Below, piece by piece: positions 17,420-26,246 of a stretch of 64,000 bases of DNA (its first letter is position 1; every line of letters starts with the position of its first letter). Below the pieces are notes generated by a model. The model did no database searches. It worked only from the letters and a program-made list of their open reading frames with translations, and was not told the origin of the DNA. The DNA is from Massilia agri (lineage in GTDB: Bacteria > Pseudomonadota > Gammaproteobacteria > Burkholderiales > Burkholderiaceae_D), in NCBI RefSeq assembly GCF_024753255.1, contig NZ_JANUHA010000013.1:62001-126000 (forward strand). Reading direction: 5' to 3'. A program made the position numbers and the translations under genes.

Positions 17420-18480
17420 GCCGCCCTCCTCTTTCCCAGGCTCTTGAACTGGTCGGACTGCGAGATGCAGACCAGGAACACCACGACCGACTTGACGACC
17501 ATATTGACCTCGGGCGGGACGCCCAGCGAATAGATGGTATAGGTGAGCGTCTGGATGATCAGCGCCCCGATGATGCTGCCCACCAGCGAGAACTTGCCGC
17601 CCGCGAGCGAGGTGCCGCCCAGCGTCACCGCCAGGATGGCGTCCAGCTCCAGCAGCAGGCCGGCGTTGTTGGCATCGGCGCTCTTCACGTTCGAGCTGAT
17701 CATCAATCCCGCCATGCCCGCGCAGGCCGCACTGAACACGTAGACGAAGACGATCAGGGCCGCGGTGCGGATGCCGCTCAGTCTCGCCGCCACGGGGTTG
17801 ATGCCGACCGCCTGGATGAACAGGCCGAGCGCCGTGTGGCGCAGCAGCAGGCTGGTCACGGCGAACACCGCCACCACCACGAACAGCGCGAAGGGCAAGC
17901 CGAGGAGATAGCCGCTGCCCAGGAAGAAGAAGGGCTGGTAGTAGACGGTGACGATCTGGCCGTCGGTGAGCAGCTGGGCCAGGCCGCGTCCGGCCACCAT
18001 CAGGATCAGGGTGGCGACGATCGGCTGCAGGCCCAGGCCGGCGACGAGCGCCCCGTTCCATAGGCCGCACAGCAGGGCCGCCCCCATGGCTGCCAGCAGC
18101 GCCAGCCCCATCGGCGTCTGCGCCACGTACTCGGGCACGCCGTTGTTGATCACCATGGTGCCGCCGATGAGCATGGAGGCCACCGTCCCGGACAGGGCCA
18201 CCACGGCGCCCACCGAGATGTCGATGCCCCGCGTGGCAATGACGAGGGTCATGCCGATCGCCGCCAGCATCAGCGGGGCGGCGCGGTTGACGATGTCGAC
18301 CAGGCTGCCGTACAGGTGGCCGTCCTTGATCTCCAGGCGGAAGAAGCCGGGAATCAGGAGAAAGTCGATCAGGAGCAGCAGGGCCAGCGCAGCAAGGGGA
18401 CGGAACAGCGGATGCTGGAAGACCGACGGCCTGGCCGGCCTGGCCTTCTCAAGCACCGCTTCCTTGACGGCGGCGTTCAT
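17416..18480 (-). CDS. ytfT: Furanose ABC transporter permease YtfT
   Basis: The second permease subunit, 354 residues, with IGMTLVIATRGIDISVGAVVALSGTVASML as the family signature near 77-106 and a C-terminal region LDAILAVTLGGTSLAGGKFSLVGSIIGALIIQTL. It would pair with YjfF to form the membrane channel. Its start overlaps the ytfR stop and its stop overlaps the yjfF start (both ATGA), so the three genes are tightly coupled. N-terminal residues before the first helix (VLEKARPARPSVFQHPLFRP) are cytoplasmic. Confidence 0.92.
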   Translation of the reverse strand: MNAAVKEAVLEKARPARPSVFQHPLFRPLAALALLLLIDFLLIPGFFRLEIKDGHLYGSLVDIVNRAAPLMLAAIGMTLVIATRGIDISVGAVVALSGTVASMLIGGTMVINNGVPEYVAQTPMGLALLAAMGAALLCGLWNGALVAGLGLQPIVATLILMVAGRGLAQLLTDGQIVTVYYQPFFFLGSGYLLGLPFALFVVVAVFAVTSLLLRHTALGLFIQAVGINPVAARLSGIRTAALIVFVYVFSAACAGMAGLMISSNVKSADANNAGLLLELDAILAVTLGGTSLAGGKFSLVGSIIGALIIQTLTYTIYSLGVPPEVNMVVKSVVVFLVCISQSDQFKSLGKRRAA

Positions 18481-20000
18481 GCGCAGCCCTCCCCGGCAAT
18501 CACGTGCAGCACGGTGCTGTCGTCCAGCTCACCGCGGCCGTACTCGCCACAGGCCTTGCGGTCGCGCATGACGACGATGCGGTCGCTCACGCGCAGCACC
18601 TCGGGCAGCTCGGACGAGATGAACAGAATCGACATGCCCTTGCGGCACAGGGTGGTAACGTAATCCATGATTTCCTGCTTGGCGCGCACGTCGATGCCGC
18701 GCGTCGGTTCGTCGAGGATCATCAGCTTCGGCTCGGTAGCCAGCCAGCGCGCCAGCAAGACCTTTTGCTGGTTGCCGCCGGACAGCGTGCCGATCGGCGT
18801 CTCGATGCTCGCCGTCTTGATCCCCAGTTGTTTGACATAGTGGGCCGCGAGCTCCTGCTGGCGCCGCATCGGGATCGCGCGCAGCAGTCCCTGGCGCGCC
18901 TGCAGCGCCAGGATCAGGTTCTCGCGCACGGACAGGGCCAGGATCGCCCCTTCGTGCTTGCGGTCTTCCGAACAGAAGCCGATGCCCTCTTGAATAGCGT
19001 CGCGCGGCGTGGAGAACACGTGGCTGCGGCCGTCGATCTCGATGGCGCCGCTGTCGGCCTTGTCCGCTCCGAACAGCAGGCGCGCCGTCTCGGTGCGGCC
19101 GGAACCGAGCAGGCCGGCAAGGCCGAGCAGCTCGCCCTTGCGGATCTCGAGGTCGATCGGGTTCAGCACGCCCTTGCGCGCCAGTGCCTTTGTGCGCAGG
19201 AAGGTGTCAAGGTGCGTTCCTGCTTCGGCACAGGCGCTGCCGGCTTCCTCTTGCGCTTCGGCCGGCGCCCCGATCATCTTGTTGACCAGGGCCAGGCGCG
19301 ACAGCTCGCTGCACAGGTACTCGCCTTCGCGCTCGCCGTTGCGCATCACGGTGATGCGGTCCGAGATCGCATAGGTCTGGTCGAGGAAGTGGGTGACGAA
19401 CAGGATCGCCATGCCCTGTTCGCGCAGGCCGCGCAGCACCGAGAACAGCAGCTGGACTTCATTCTCGTCCAGGCTGGAGGTGGGCTCGTCGAGGATCAGG
19501 ACCTTGCTCGAGATGTTCAGCGCGCGCGCGATCGCCACCATCTGCTGGATCGCCAGCGGATAGCTTGCCAAAGGCTTGGCGACGTCGACGTCGATCTGCA
19601 GGCGCTTCAGCAGTTCAGCGGCCTGGCGGCGCATGCCACGCCAGTCGATCATGCCAAAGCGGCGCGGATAGCGTCCAATGAAGATGTTCTCGGCGACGGA
19701 CAGGTTCGGGCACAGGTTCACCTCCTGGTAGACCGTGCTGATGCCGAGTTCCTGGGCGTCCTGGGTGGAAGTAGGCGCGATCGCGCGGCCATCGAGATGG
19801 ATGCTGCCGCGCTCGGGCTGGTAGACGCCGGTGAGGACCTTGATGAGGGTCGACTTGCCGGCGCCGTTCTGGCCCATCAGCGTGTGGACTTCGCCGGGGA
19901 ACAGGCGCAGGCCCGCATCCGACAGCGCCTTCACGCCCGGGAATTGCTTGTGGATGCCGGTCACTTCCAGGACCGGCGCCACGGTGGTCGAGGCGAGCAT
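18477..20000 (-). CDS. ytfR: Furanose ABC transporter ATP-binding protein YtfR
   Basis: A 507-residue ATPase with two fused nucleotide-binding domains, as usual for this importer class. The first has Walker A GQNGAGKST (~43-51), the LDEPTSSLDENE Walker B and QQMVAIARAL. The second has the altered P-loop GLLGSGRTETARLLFG, the signature LSGGNQQKVLLARWL and LDEPTRGIDVRAK. ATG 20000 gives the standard length and follows the ytfQ stop by 7 bp; the open frame upstream is unrelated. It energises the YtfT/YjfF channel. Confidence 0.94.
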   Translation of the reverse strand: MLASTTVAPVLEVTGIHKQFPGVKALSDAGLRLFPGEVHTLMGQNGAGKSTLIKVLTGVYQPERGSIHLDGRAIAPTSTQDAQELGISTVYQEVNLCPNLSVAENIFIGRYPRRFGMIDWRGMRRQAAELLKRLQIDVDVAKPLASYPLAIQQMVAIARALNISSKVLILDEPTSSLDENEVQLLFSVLRGLREQGMAILFVTHFLDQTYAISDRITVMRNGEREGEYLCSELSRLALVNKMIGAPAEAQEEAGSACAEAGTHLDTFLRTKALARKGVLNPIDLEIRKGELLGLAGLLGSGRTETARLLFGADKADSGAIEIDGRSHVFSTPRDAIQEGIGFCSEDRKHEGAILALSVRENLILALQARQGLLRAIPMRRQQELAAHYVKQLGIKTASIETPIGTLSGGNQQKVLLARWLATEPKLMILDEPTRGIDVRAKQEIMDYVTTLCRKGMSILFISSELPEVLRVSDRIVVMRDRKACGEYGRGELDDSTVLHVIAGEGCA

Positions 20001-20007
20001 GGCCGCC

Positions 20008-20970
20008 TCAGTATTTACGGTTCGGGAATTCCTTGGCCGCGACTTCAGCTGGGAACACACCCTCGTTCACGGTAATACGCTTCGGCACCGGCTTGCCCGC
20101 CTTGACCATCTGGGCGGTCTGGATCAGCTGCGGCCCGAGCAGCGGGTTGCACTCCACGGTGACGTTGAGCTTACCCTGCAACATGGCCTCGAACGCCCCG
20201 CGCACGCCATCGATCGACACCACCAGGATGTCCTTGCCCGGCTTCAGGCCCGCTTCCTCGATGGCCTGGATCGCGCCGATGGCCATGTCGTCGTTGTGCG
20301 CGTAGAGCACGGTGATGTTCTTGCCTTCGGATTTCAGGAAGGCTTCCATCACCTCCTTGCCCTTGGCGCGGGTGAAGTCGCCGGTCTGGGAGCGGATGAT
20401 CTTCAGCTTCGGGTTGTCCTTGATGACCTCGAGGAAGCCCGCCTTGCGGTCGATCGCCGGCGCCGAGCCGACGGTGCCCTGCAGCTCGACGATGTTGTAG
20501 CTGCGGTTCGGGTTCTTCTTCTGGTGCTCGACAAGCCAGCGCGCGGCGCGGCGGCCCTCTTCCACGAAGTCCGAGCCGATGAAGCTCACGTACAGCGAGG
20601 GATCGCTGACCTTGACCGAGCGGTCGGTCAGGATGACCGGGATCTTGGCGGCCTTGGCTTCGCGCAGCACGGTGTCCCAGCCGGATTCGACGACCGGCGA
20701 AAAGGCGATCACGTCGACGCGCTGGGCGATGAAGGAGCGGATGGCCTTGACCTGGTTCTCCTGGCGCTGCTGGGCGTCGGCGAACTTCAGGTTGACGCCG
20801 GCCGCCTTGGCGGCGTTCTTGATCGAGGTGGTGTTGGCGGTGCGCCATTCGCTTTCGGCGCCGACCTGGGAGAAGCCGATGGTGAGGGGTTTGGCGGCGT
20901 GGGCAGGCATCGCGACAGCGATTGCACAGGCCGCGACGCTACCCAGGAGGGTTCTGCGAGTGATGGTCAT
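20008..20970 (-). CDS. ytfQ: Furanose ABC transporter substrate-binding protein YtfQ
   Basis: A 320-residue periplasmic binding protein. The signal peptide starts MTITRRTLLG and ends near AHA. Sequence blocks ADAQQRQENQVKAIRSFIAQ, SPVVESGWDTVLREAK, VELQGTVGSAPAIDRKAGF, IIRSQTGDFTRAKGKEVME and YAHNDDMAIGAIQAIEEAGLKPG follow E. coli YtfQ, the galactofuranose-binding protein, closely. First gene of its operon, with a complete copy of the locus promoter upstream (21000-21067). Because the pyranose form of L-arabinose dominates in solution, a furanose-specific binder next to arabinofuranosidases suggests uptake of sugar fresh from hydrolysis; that is inference. Confidence 0.94.
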   Translation of the reverse strand: MTITRRTLLGSVAACAIAVAMPAHAAKPLTIGFSQVGAESEWRTANTTSIKNAAKAAGVNLKFADAQQRQENQVKAIRSFIAQRVDVIAFSPVVESGWDTVLREAKAAKIPVILTDRSVKVSDPSLYVSFIGSDFVEEGRRAARWLVEHQKKNPNRSYNIVELQGTVGSAPAIDRKAGFLEVIKDNPKLKIIRSQTGDFTRAKGKEVMEAFLKSEGKNITVLYAHNDDMAIGAIQAIEEAGLKPGKDILVVSIDGVRGAFEAMLQGKLNVTVECNPLLGPQLIQTAQMVKAGKPVPKRITVNEGVFPAEVAAKEFPNRKY

Positions 20971-20999
20971 TACCTTGTCTCCGGTATTGTTGTAACGCA

Positions 21000-21067
21000 A
21001 TCGTAAGACAAAGTGCGATGCTGATCCAATCATATTTATGTCTGATCGGATATCTAATTCGATATCG
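21000..21067 (-). promoter_or_regulatory. Arabinan-regulon promoter before ytfQ
   Basis: On the minus strand: CGATATCG (21060-21067), 4 bp, AGATATCC (21048-21055), 15 bp, TGATTGG (21026-21032), 20 bp, TACGAT as -10 (21000-21005). The two boxes repeat every 12 bp. The layout suits a LysR-type activator: an upstream recognition site and a second contact beside the -35 region. Confidence 0.78.
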
Positions 21068-21080
21068 CTCTCGTCACACC

Positions 21081-23426
21081 TTAGCGCAGCAAGCGTAATC
21101 CGTACAGTCCGCCGGCTGTCGAGCCTGGCTTGGCCACAAAGCGGACCGACAGCGCTTGCGGCTTTGCCTGCACGATGGAATCCGGCATCGGGTAGTCGAC
21201 GGTATAGAACTCTGCGTTGCCGTCGCCCGCGAGCGCGACCTCCGCCACCAGCACGCCGTTGACCTCGATATCGAAGCGCCGCCCGGCGTCAGCCTTGGCG
21301 AATGTCAGCCGCAGCAGCTTCGCCTCCCCTTTCGGATCCTTCAGCTCGTAGCTGAACCACTTGCTGGCATGACGCCAGTGCCGCCCGCCATTCACCCCGG
21401 CCTCGGTACCCTCGCCCTTGAAGAAGTGATCCGACTCCGGCTGCTGCTCGCCCGGCGCCACCTGGTCGATGGTGCGGGCGTCCAGCGCCAGCCGGTCCGC
21501 TTCCCGCGCCGTGTTCTCAGCCCGCATGCGCTCGAAATTCGCTGGCGTCGCATGCTGCCAGTACATCGTGTAGCGCGATTCGTGCAGGCGAAAGAAGGGA
21601 ATGAACTCGGTCGCGCTGCCTGCAGCGCCATGGACCAGCCCCCGCGCCGTGAAGGTCAGCGGCTTGCCCTTGACCGGCTTGAAGCGGCGCAGGAACGCAA
21701 GCGAATCGCTGACCAGCATCGGCGCGGCCTCCAGCGGACACACCGGCCCGCCCGCGATATGGCCCATGCGCGACTCGTCGGCAAGGAAGTTCAGCTGCTC
21801 GTCGCCGAACAGGCGCGTCTTCGCCGCCAGCACGATCGGGCCGTGCAGCACGGCGTAGTAGTTCGACTTGTCCGGCATCTGTTCCAGGCGCGTGGTCATC
21901 GGCAACTGCACGTCGACCCGGTCGCCCTTCTTCCACGCGCGCGCCACGCTCACGTAGCCGCCCGGCGCCGCGTCGGGCTTGACCGCCCTGCCGTTGACCT
22001 TCACGACCATCTTGCCCGCCGCGACCCAGGCCGGATAGCGGATCTTCATGGTGAACTCCCCCGGCGCATCGACGGTCAGCCGCGTGCTGCTCTCGTCCGG
22101 GAAGCGCGTCGACTGGGTAATCCGTACGCCTTTCTCGCGCCAGTGCAGCGTCGAGGGAATGAACAGGTTCACGAACAGCGCATCGCCCTCGTACGCGTAG
22201 ATGAACTCTCCATACTTGGCGTGACTCTCGATGCCCGAGCCGACGCAGCACCACATGCCCTTGTCCACCTGAGAGTAGACGCGATAGTGGTTCGGCCGCA
22301 TCGGCGTGAAGTAGACGAAGCCGCCGCCCGGGCGTTGCGAGGACAGGATGTGGTTGTACAGCGCGCGCTCGTAGTAGTCGCCGTAGCCGCCCTTCTGCTC
22401 CGTCTGGAACAGCATGCCCGTGAGCTTGAGCATGTTGTAGGTGTTGCAGGTCTCCGGCCCCTCGACCTCGCCGATCATCGCGCCGAAGTCCTGGGTGTCG
22501 TGGAAGTGCTCCTTGACGCTGTTGCCGCCGATTGCCACGGAGCGGCGGTCGACCACGGTCTGCCAAAAGAACTCCGCGGCTTTGCCCAGGTCCTGCCGCC
22601 CGGTCATGTCGGCGATGCGCTTGAAGCCGATCACCTTCGGAATCTGGGTATTGGCGTGCAGGCCGGTCAACTTGTCCTGCCCCTGCGCCAGCGGCTGCAG
22701 CACTGCCTGGTGCGAGAAGCGCAGCGCCAGGTCGAGGTATTTGCGCTCGCCCGTGATCTCCGCCACGTCGGCGAAGATCTCGTTCATGCCGCCATGCTCG
22801 GCGCGCAGCATCTGCTGCATCTGCTCCTCGCTCAAGTGGGCGCTCAGCCGCAGCGCCCAGTCGGACAGCGCGACCAGCATCGCGCGCGCGTCACGGTTGC
22901 CGGCATAGCGGTGCGCGTCGCGCAGGCCCGCATAGACCTTGTGCAGGTTGTACCAGGGGACCCACTTGCCGTTGACCGAGAAGTTGTCGGCCTCCAGCTT
23001 GCCGGCCGCGATGTCGCGCCAGGCCTGACGGCCGCCGGGAATGCCGCCCAGGTAGCCGTCGCCGTTCGCCTCCTGCGCGCGCTTGAGCTCCGCCACGAAG
23101 TAGTTCAGGCGGCGCAGTACTTCCGCGTCGCCGGTCGCGGCATGCATCAACGCCAGCGCGGACAGGTAGTGGCCGCCCATGTGCCCGTCCAGCCCCGTCG
23201 ACTCCCAGTTGCCGTAGCCCGGCTGGCGCGTCGCCAGGCCGGCTTCGCGCAGGAATGGCGCCAGCAGCCGGTCCGGCTCCATCGCCATCATGTAGTTCAG
23301 GTCGGTGGTCTGGGCGTCGAGGAAGGGGCCGGGTGTCAAGCGCACGTCGGCCAGGGGGAAGAGCTCGGCCGCCTGCGCCCAGGCCGACGTCAGGAGCATC
23401 GCAAGTGCGGCGAGCCGGGGCTTCAT
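21081..23426 (-). CDS. Exported GH127 beta-L-arabinofuranosidase-like enzyme
   Basis: A 781-residue enzyme with a signal peptide ending near AWAQAA, then GH127 landmarks: GNWESTGLDGHMGGHYLSALALMHA, VPWYNLHKVYAGLRDAH, and the zinc/cysteine active site made of EVEGPETCNTYNMLKLT (Glu325, Cys327) and WCCVGSGIE (Cys393, Cys394). In characterised GH127 enzymes a Cys of that last pair is the nucleophile. The family removes beta-L-arabinofuranose, for example from plant extensin glycans. The C-terminus has a jelly-roll tail. Last gene of the operon starting at the dehydratase; its start overlaps the stop of the upstream GH43 gene. Confidence 0.92.
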   Translation of the reverse strand: MKPRLAALAMLLTSAWAQAAELFPLADVRLTPGPFLDAQTTDLNYMMAMEPDRLLAPFLREAGLATRQPGYGNWESTGLDGHMGGHYLSALALMHAATGDAEVLRRLNYFVAELKRAQEANGDGYLGGIPGGRQAWRDIAAGKLEADNFSVNGKWVPWYNLHKVYAGLRDAHRYAGNRDARAMLVALSDWALRLSAHLSEEQMQQMLRAEHGGMNEIFADVAEITGERKYLDLALRFSHQAVLQPLAQGQDKLTGLHANTQIPKVIGFKRIADMTGRQDLGKAAEFFWQTVVDRRSVAIGGNSVKEHFHDTQDFGAMIGEVEGPETCNTYNMLKLTGMLFQTEQKGGYGDYYERALYNHILSSQRPGGGFVYFTPMRPNHYRVYSQVDKGMWCCVGSGIESHAKYGEFIYAYEGDALFVNLFIPSTLHWREKGVRITQSTRFPDESSTRLTVDAPGEFTMKIRYPAWVAAGKMVVKVNGRAVKPDAAPGGYVSVARAWKKGDRVDVQLPMTTRLEQMPDKSNYYAVLHGPIVLAAKTRLFGDEQLNFLADESRMGHIAGGPVCPLEAAPMLVSDSLAFLRRFKPVKGKPLTFTARGLVHGAAGSATEFIPFFRLHESRYTMYWQHATPANFERMRAENTAREADRLALDARTIDQVAPGEQQPESDHFFKGEGTEAGVNGGRHWRHASKWFSYELKDPKGEAKLLRLTFAKADAGRRFDIEVNGVLVAEVALAGDGNAEFYTVDYPMPDSIVQAKPQALSVRFVAKPGSTAGGLYGLRLLR

Positions 23427-24439
23427 GGCAGTCGGACGCTCTGGTAACGGTTGAGATCAGCCTGGTCGAGAACTGGCCAGCCCTCGCCATCCCACTTCAT
23501 CTCCAGCACCTTCAGCTTCTGCTTGTAGCGGTCGGCGCTCTCGTAGGCGTGCAGCACCATGACATCCTTGCCCTCGAAGGTGTAGGCGCTGTTGTGGCCG
23601 AGGCCCTTCCAATCGCGGTCGCCCTGGATGACGATCGAGCCGCCGCCCTTGGCCATGTCCACGCCTCGGCGGTCGAGGTAGGGACCCGTCACGGACTTCG
23701 CGCGGCCAACCACTACCTTGTAGGTGCTGTCCTTGCCCTTGCAGCACAGGTCCCAGGATGCGAACAGGTAGTACCAACCGTTCTTCCTGAAGATGAAGGG
23801 GGCTTCGATATGTCCGGAGCCTGGTTCGATGTCGGCTTCGAAGGCCGAACGGTCGCGGCGCGCGATGGTGTGCCATTCCTGCGGTTCGGCCAGCCTGGTG
23901 CGGCTGGCGTCGAGCTTGACGAGCTTCAGTCCGGACCAGAAGGAGCCGAAGGACATCCATGGGGTGCCCTGTTCGTCGTCGATCACGTGCGAGTCGATCG
24001 CGTTCCACAGGTCGCGGCCGGGGATCGACTGCAGGACCATGCCCTGGTCTTCCCATTTGTAGTTCGGCGCGCGCGGGTCGAGCGTGGTGTTGGTGGTCAC
24101 GCCGATGCCGGAGGTGTTCTTGCCGAAGCCGGACACCGAGTAGTACAGGTAGTATTTTCCCTTGTGGTGGTAGATGTCCGGCGCCCAGATGTGGTCGTTG
24201 AAGGTGGGCGCCGCTTGCCTAGCCCAGGTGGGTTCGCCGGCGAATACGCGGCCCTCGGGCTTCCAGGAACTCATGTCGCTCGAGCTGTAGAAGGTGATGC
24301 CGGGGCCGGTGCTGAAGAGGTAGTACTTGTTGCCCTCCTTGGCCATCACGGGGTCGTGGACTTCGACCTGGGCGGCGAAGGCGGGCAGCGCCGCGGCGAG
24401 GGCCAGTACACAGGCGCAGAAGCGGGAGAATAGAGACAT
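23423..24439 (-). CDS. Exported GH43 endo-alpha-1,5-L-arabinanase-like enzyme
   Basis: A 338-residue GH43 protein with a signal peptide ending near AFAAQ. Catalytic residues lie in VEVHDPVMAKEGNKYYLFSTGPG (base Asp), WNAIDSHVIDDEQGTPWMSFGSFW (Asp) and SGHIEAPFIFRKNGWYYLFASWDLCCKG (acid Glu). These blocks are characteristic of arabinan endo-1,5-alpha-L-arabinosidases (AbnA type), which cut the arabinan backbone internally. It overlaps the GH127 gene by ATGA and is separated from the GH51 gene by an inverted-repeat element. Start supported by GGAGT upstream. Confidence 0.93.
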   Translation of the reverse strand: MSLFSRFCACVLALAAALPAFAAQVEVHDPVMAKEGNKYYLFSTGPGITFYSSSDMSSWKPEGRVFAGEPTWARQAAPTFNDHIWAPDIYHHKGKYYLYYSVSGFGKNTSGIGVTTNTTLDPRAPNYKWEDQGMVLQSIPGRDLWNAIDSHVIDDEQGTPWMSFGSFWSGLKLVKLDASRTRLAEPQEWHTIARRDRSAFEADIEPGSGHIEAPFIFRKNGWYYLFASWDLCCKGKDSTYKVVVGRAKSVTGPYLDRRGVDMAKGGGSIVIQGDRDWKGLGHNSAYTFEGKDVMVLHAYESADRYKQKLKVLEMKWDGEGWPVLDQADLNRYQSVRLP

Positions 24440-24464
24440 TGTGGACTCCTGAATAGTCGAGGTC

Positions 24465-24581
24465 CGTAGGGTGGACGGGTTCTCCCGTCCACGCGTTCAA
24501 CCACAGTATGCGGGCCCAAAATCTGGCGCGTGGCCCGACGCGTGATTTGAACGCGCGGACGGCGGAGCCGTCCACCCTACG
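24465..24581. repeat. Inverted-repeat element with CGTAGGGTGG ends
   Basis: A 117-bp element begins CGTAGGGTGGACGG and ends CCGTCCACCCTACG, with inner GGACGGG/CCCGTCC and CGGACGG/CCGTCC hairpins and CGCGTTCAA/TTGAACGCG arms. It fills most of the gap between the GH51 and GH43 genes inside one transcription unit. Related copies are at 29668-29745 and 61969-62071. It looks like a REP/MITE-type non-autonomous element. It could also act as an mRNA stabiliser. Confidence 0.82.
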
Positions 24582-24583
24582 TA

Positions 24584-26125
24584 TTACGATTCGACTGCGA
24601 CGACGACCACCGACTTGGCCGGCACCTTCAAGGTCAGCTTGCCGTTCACCGCCTTCGCGCTGTACGGCGCCGGCTTGATGGCCTGCGGCTTGTCGAAGGT
24701 GTTGTGCGCATCCATCGCCTCGGCGGTCAGCACCTGCCCCGTCGCGCTCGATGCGGCCTGGCCCTTCAGGTCGATGCTGACGTCGCTGGGCTGGCGCGGG
24801 TTGGTGTTCACCAGGGCCACGTAGATCTTGCCGTCCTTGCCACGCGCGCTCGAGGCGCTGATGCCTGGGATGCTCTTGTTGTCCACCGAGTAGGCGACGT
24901 CGTTGTTCACCGCCGTCGGCAGCGACGTCGCATCCTGGAACGGGATGTACATCTTGTAGGTGTGGTAGGTCGGGGTCAAGAGCATCTTCTCCTTGTCGGT
25001 GATGATCATCGCCTGCAGCACGTTGACCATCTGCGCGATCATCGTCATGCGCACGCGCTCGGCGTGGGCATGGAAGATGTTGAAGTTCAGCGCCGCCACG
25101 ACCGCGTCGCGCAGGGTGTTACGCTGGAACAGGAAGCCCGGATTGGTGCCCGGTTCGACGTCGTACCAGGTGCCCCACTCGTCCACATAGAAGCCGAGCT
25201 TCTTCTCCGGGTCGTTCTTGTCGAGGATGGCGACGTTGCGGCGGATGTGGCCATCCATGCGCAGGGTCTGCTGCATGGTCGAGAACCATTCGTTTTCCGC
25301 GAAGCCGGTGGCGGCGCCCTTTTTTTCCCAGACGCCGGTCGGCAGCGTGTAGAAGTGGAAGCTGATGCCGTCGGTGCCCCTGGCGGCCTCGCGGCTCAAT
25401 ACCTCGGTCCAGCGGGTGTCGTCGTCGTTGCCGCCGCTGGCGATCATCTTCGGACGCGCGTTCGGCGGGGTCTTGAGGAAGGTGGCGTAGTGGTTGTACA
25501 GGTTGGCGTAGTACTCCGGCTTCATGTTGCCGCCGCAGCCCCAGGCTTCGTTGCCGATGCCGAAGAAGGCCACCTTGTACGGCTCCTTGCGGCCGTTCTT
25601 GCGGCGCTGCTCGGCCAGGGTCGACTTGGTGTCCGACGTCATGTACTCGAGCCACTCGGCCATCTCCTGCGGCGTGCCGGAGCCGAGGTTGCCGTTGACG
25701 TAGGCTTCGGTGCCGAGGATCTCGACCAGGTCGAAGAACTCGTGGGTGCCGACGGCGTTGTCCTCGGCCACGCCGCCCCAGTGGGTGTTGACCTTCACCG
25801 GGCGCTTGTTGCGCGGGCCGATGCCGTCGCGCCAGTGGTACTCGTCGGCGAAGCAGCCGCCCGGCCAGCGCACCAGCGGCACCTTCAGCTCCTTCAGCGC
25901 GCCGACCACGTCATTGCGCCAGCCGCGGGTGTTCGGGATCTTCGAATCCGGGCCGACCCACAGCCCCTCGTAGATGCCGGTGCCGAGGTGCTCGGCGAAC
26001 TGGCCGTACACGTTCTTGTTGATGACCGGGCCCGGTTTGGTGGCGTCGATGCTGACGTTCACCTGGGCGAAGGCCGGTGCGGCCAGGATGGCCAGGGCAA
26101 GGATGGTGGGTTGCAATGCTTTCAC
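24584..26125 (-). CDS. Exported GH51 alpha-L-arabinofuranosidase
   Basis: A 513-residue GH51 enzyme with a signal peptide ending at AFA. Landmarks: INKNVYGQFAEHLGTGIYEGLWVG, RWPGGCFADEYHWRDGIGP, acid/base GIGNEAWGCGG (Glu193) and nucleophile GFYVDEWGTWYD (Glu316). GH51 enzymes release terminal alpha-L-arabinofuranose from arabinan and arabinoxylan. Many bacterial GH51 proteins are cytoplasmic, so the signal peptide is notable and fits an extracytoplasmic degradation step feeding the furanose importer. It lies 121 bp downstream of the SDR dehydrogenase in the dehydratase operon. Start supported by AGGAG. Confidence 0.95.
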   Translation of the reverse strand: MKALQPTILALAILAAPAFAQVNVSIDATKPGPVINKNVYGQFAEHLGTGIYEGLWVGPDSKIPNTRGWRNDVVGALKELKVPLVRWPGGCFADEYHWRDGIGPRNKRPVKVNTHWGGVAEDNAVGTHEFFDLVEILGTEAYVNGNLGSGTPQEMAEWLEYMTSDTKSTLAEQRRKNGRKEPYKVAFFGIGNEAWGCGGNMKPEYYANLYNHYATFLKTPPNARPKMIASGGNDDDTRWTEVLSREAARGTDGISFHFYTLPTGVWEKKGAATGFAENEWFSTMQQTLRMDGHIRRNVAILDKNDPEKKLGFYVDEWGTWYDVEPGTNPGFLFQRNTLRDAVVAALNFNIFHAHAERVRMTMIAQMVNVLQAMIITDKEKMLLTPTYHTYKMYIPFQDATSLPTAVNNDVAYSVDNKSIPGISASSARGKDGKIYVALVNTNPRQPSDVSIDLKGQAASSATGQVLTAEAMDAHNTFDKPQAIKPAPYSAKAVNGKLTLKVPAKSVVVVAVES

Positions 26126-26246
26126 TGTGGAGTCTCCTGTTATTGTGGCGGTATGCGTGAAAGTGCCTGTCGCACCGGCCGGCGCCGGGGTGACGGAACA
26201 AGGGAAATGGGTGGTGCCTCGGCCGGCGGCGTCCAGCCGCTGCCGC

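Noticed and set aside
21156..23447. 763-codon plus-strand frame opposite GH127
   Set aside because: Same reason: GH127 on the minus strand has a signal peptide, catalytic residues and operon context, while the opposite frame has no recognisable motif.
24465..24581. Inverted repeat as a terminator that splits the dehydratase operon
   Set aside because: There is no T-run on the minus strand and the same element occurs elsewhere in different contexts, so a repeat element is the better reading. Partial termination cannot be excluded.
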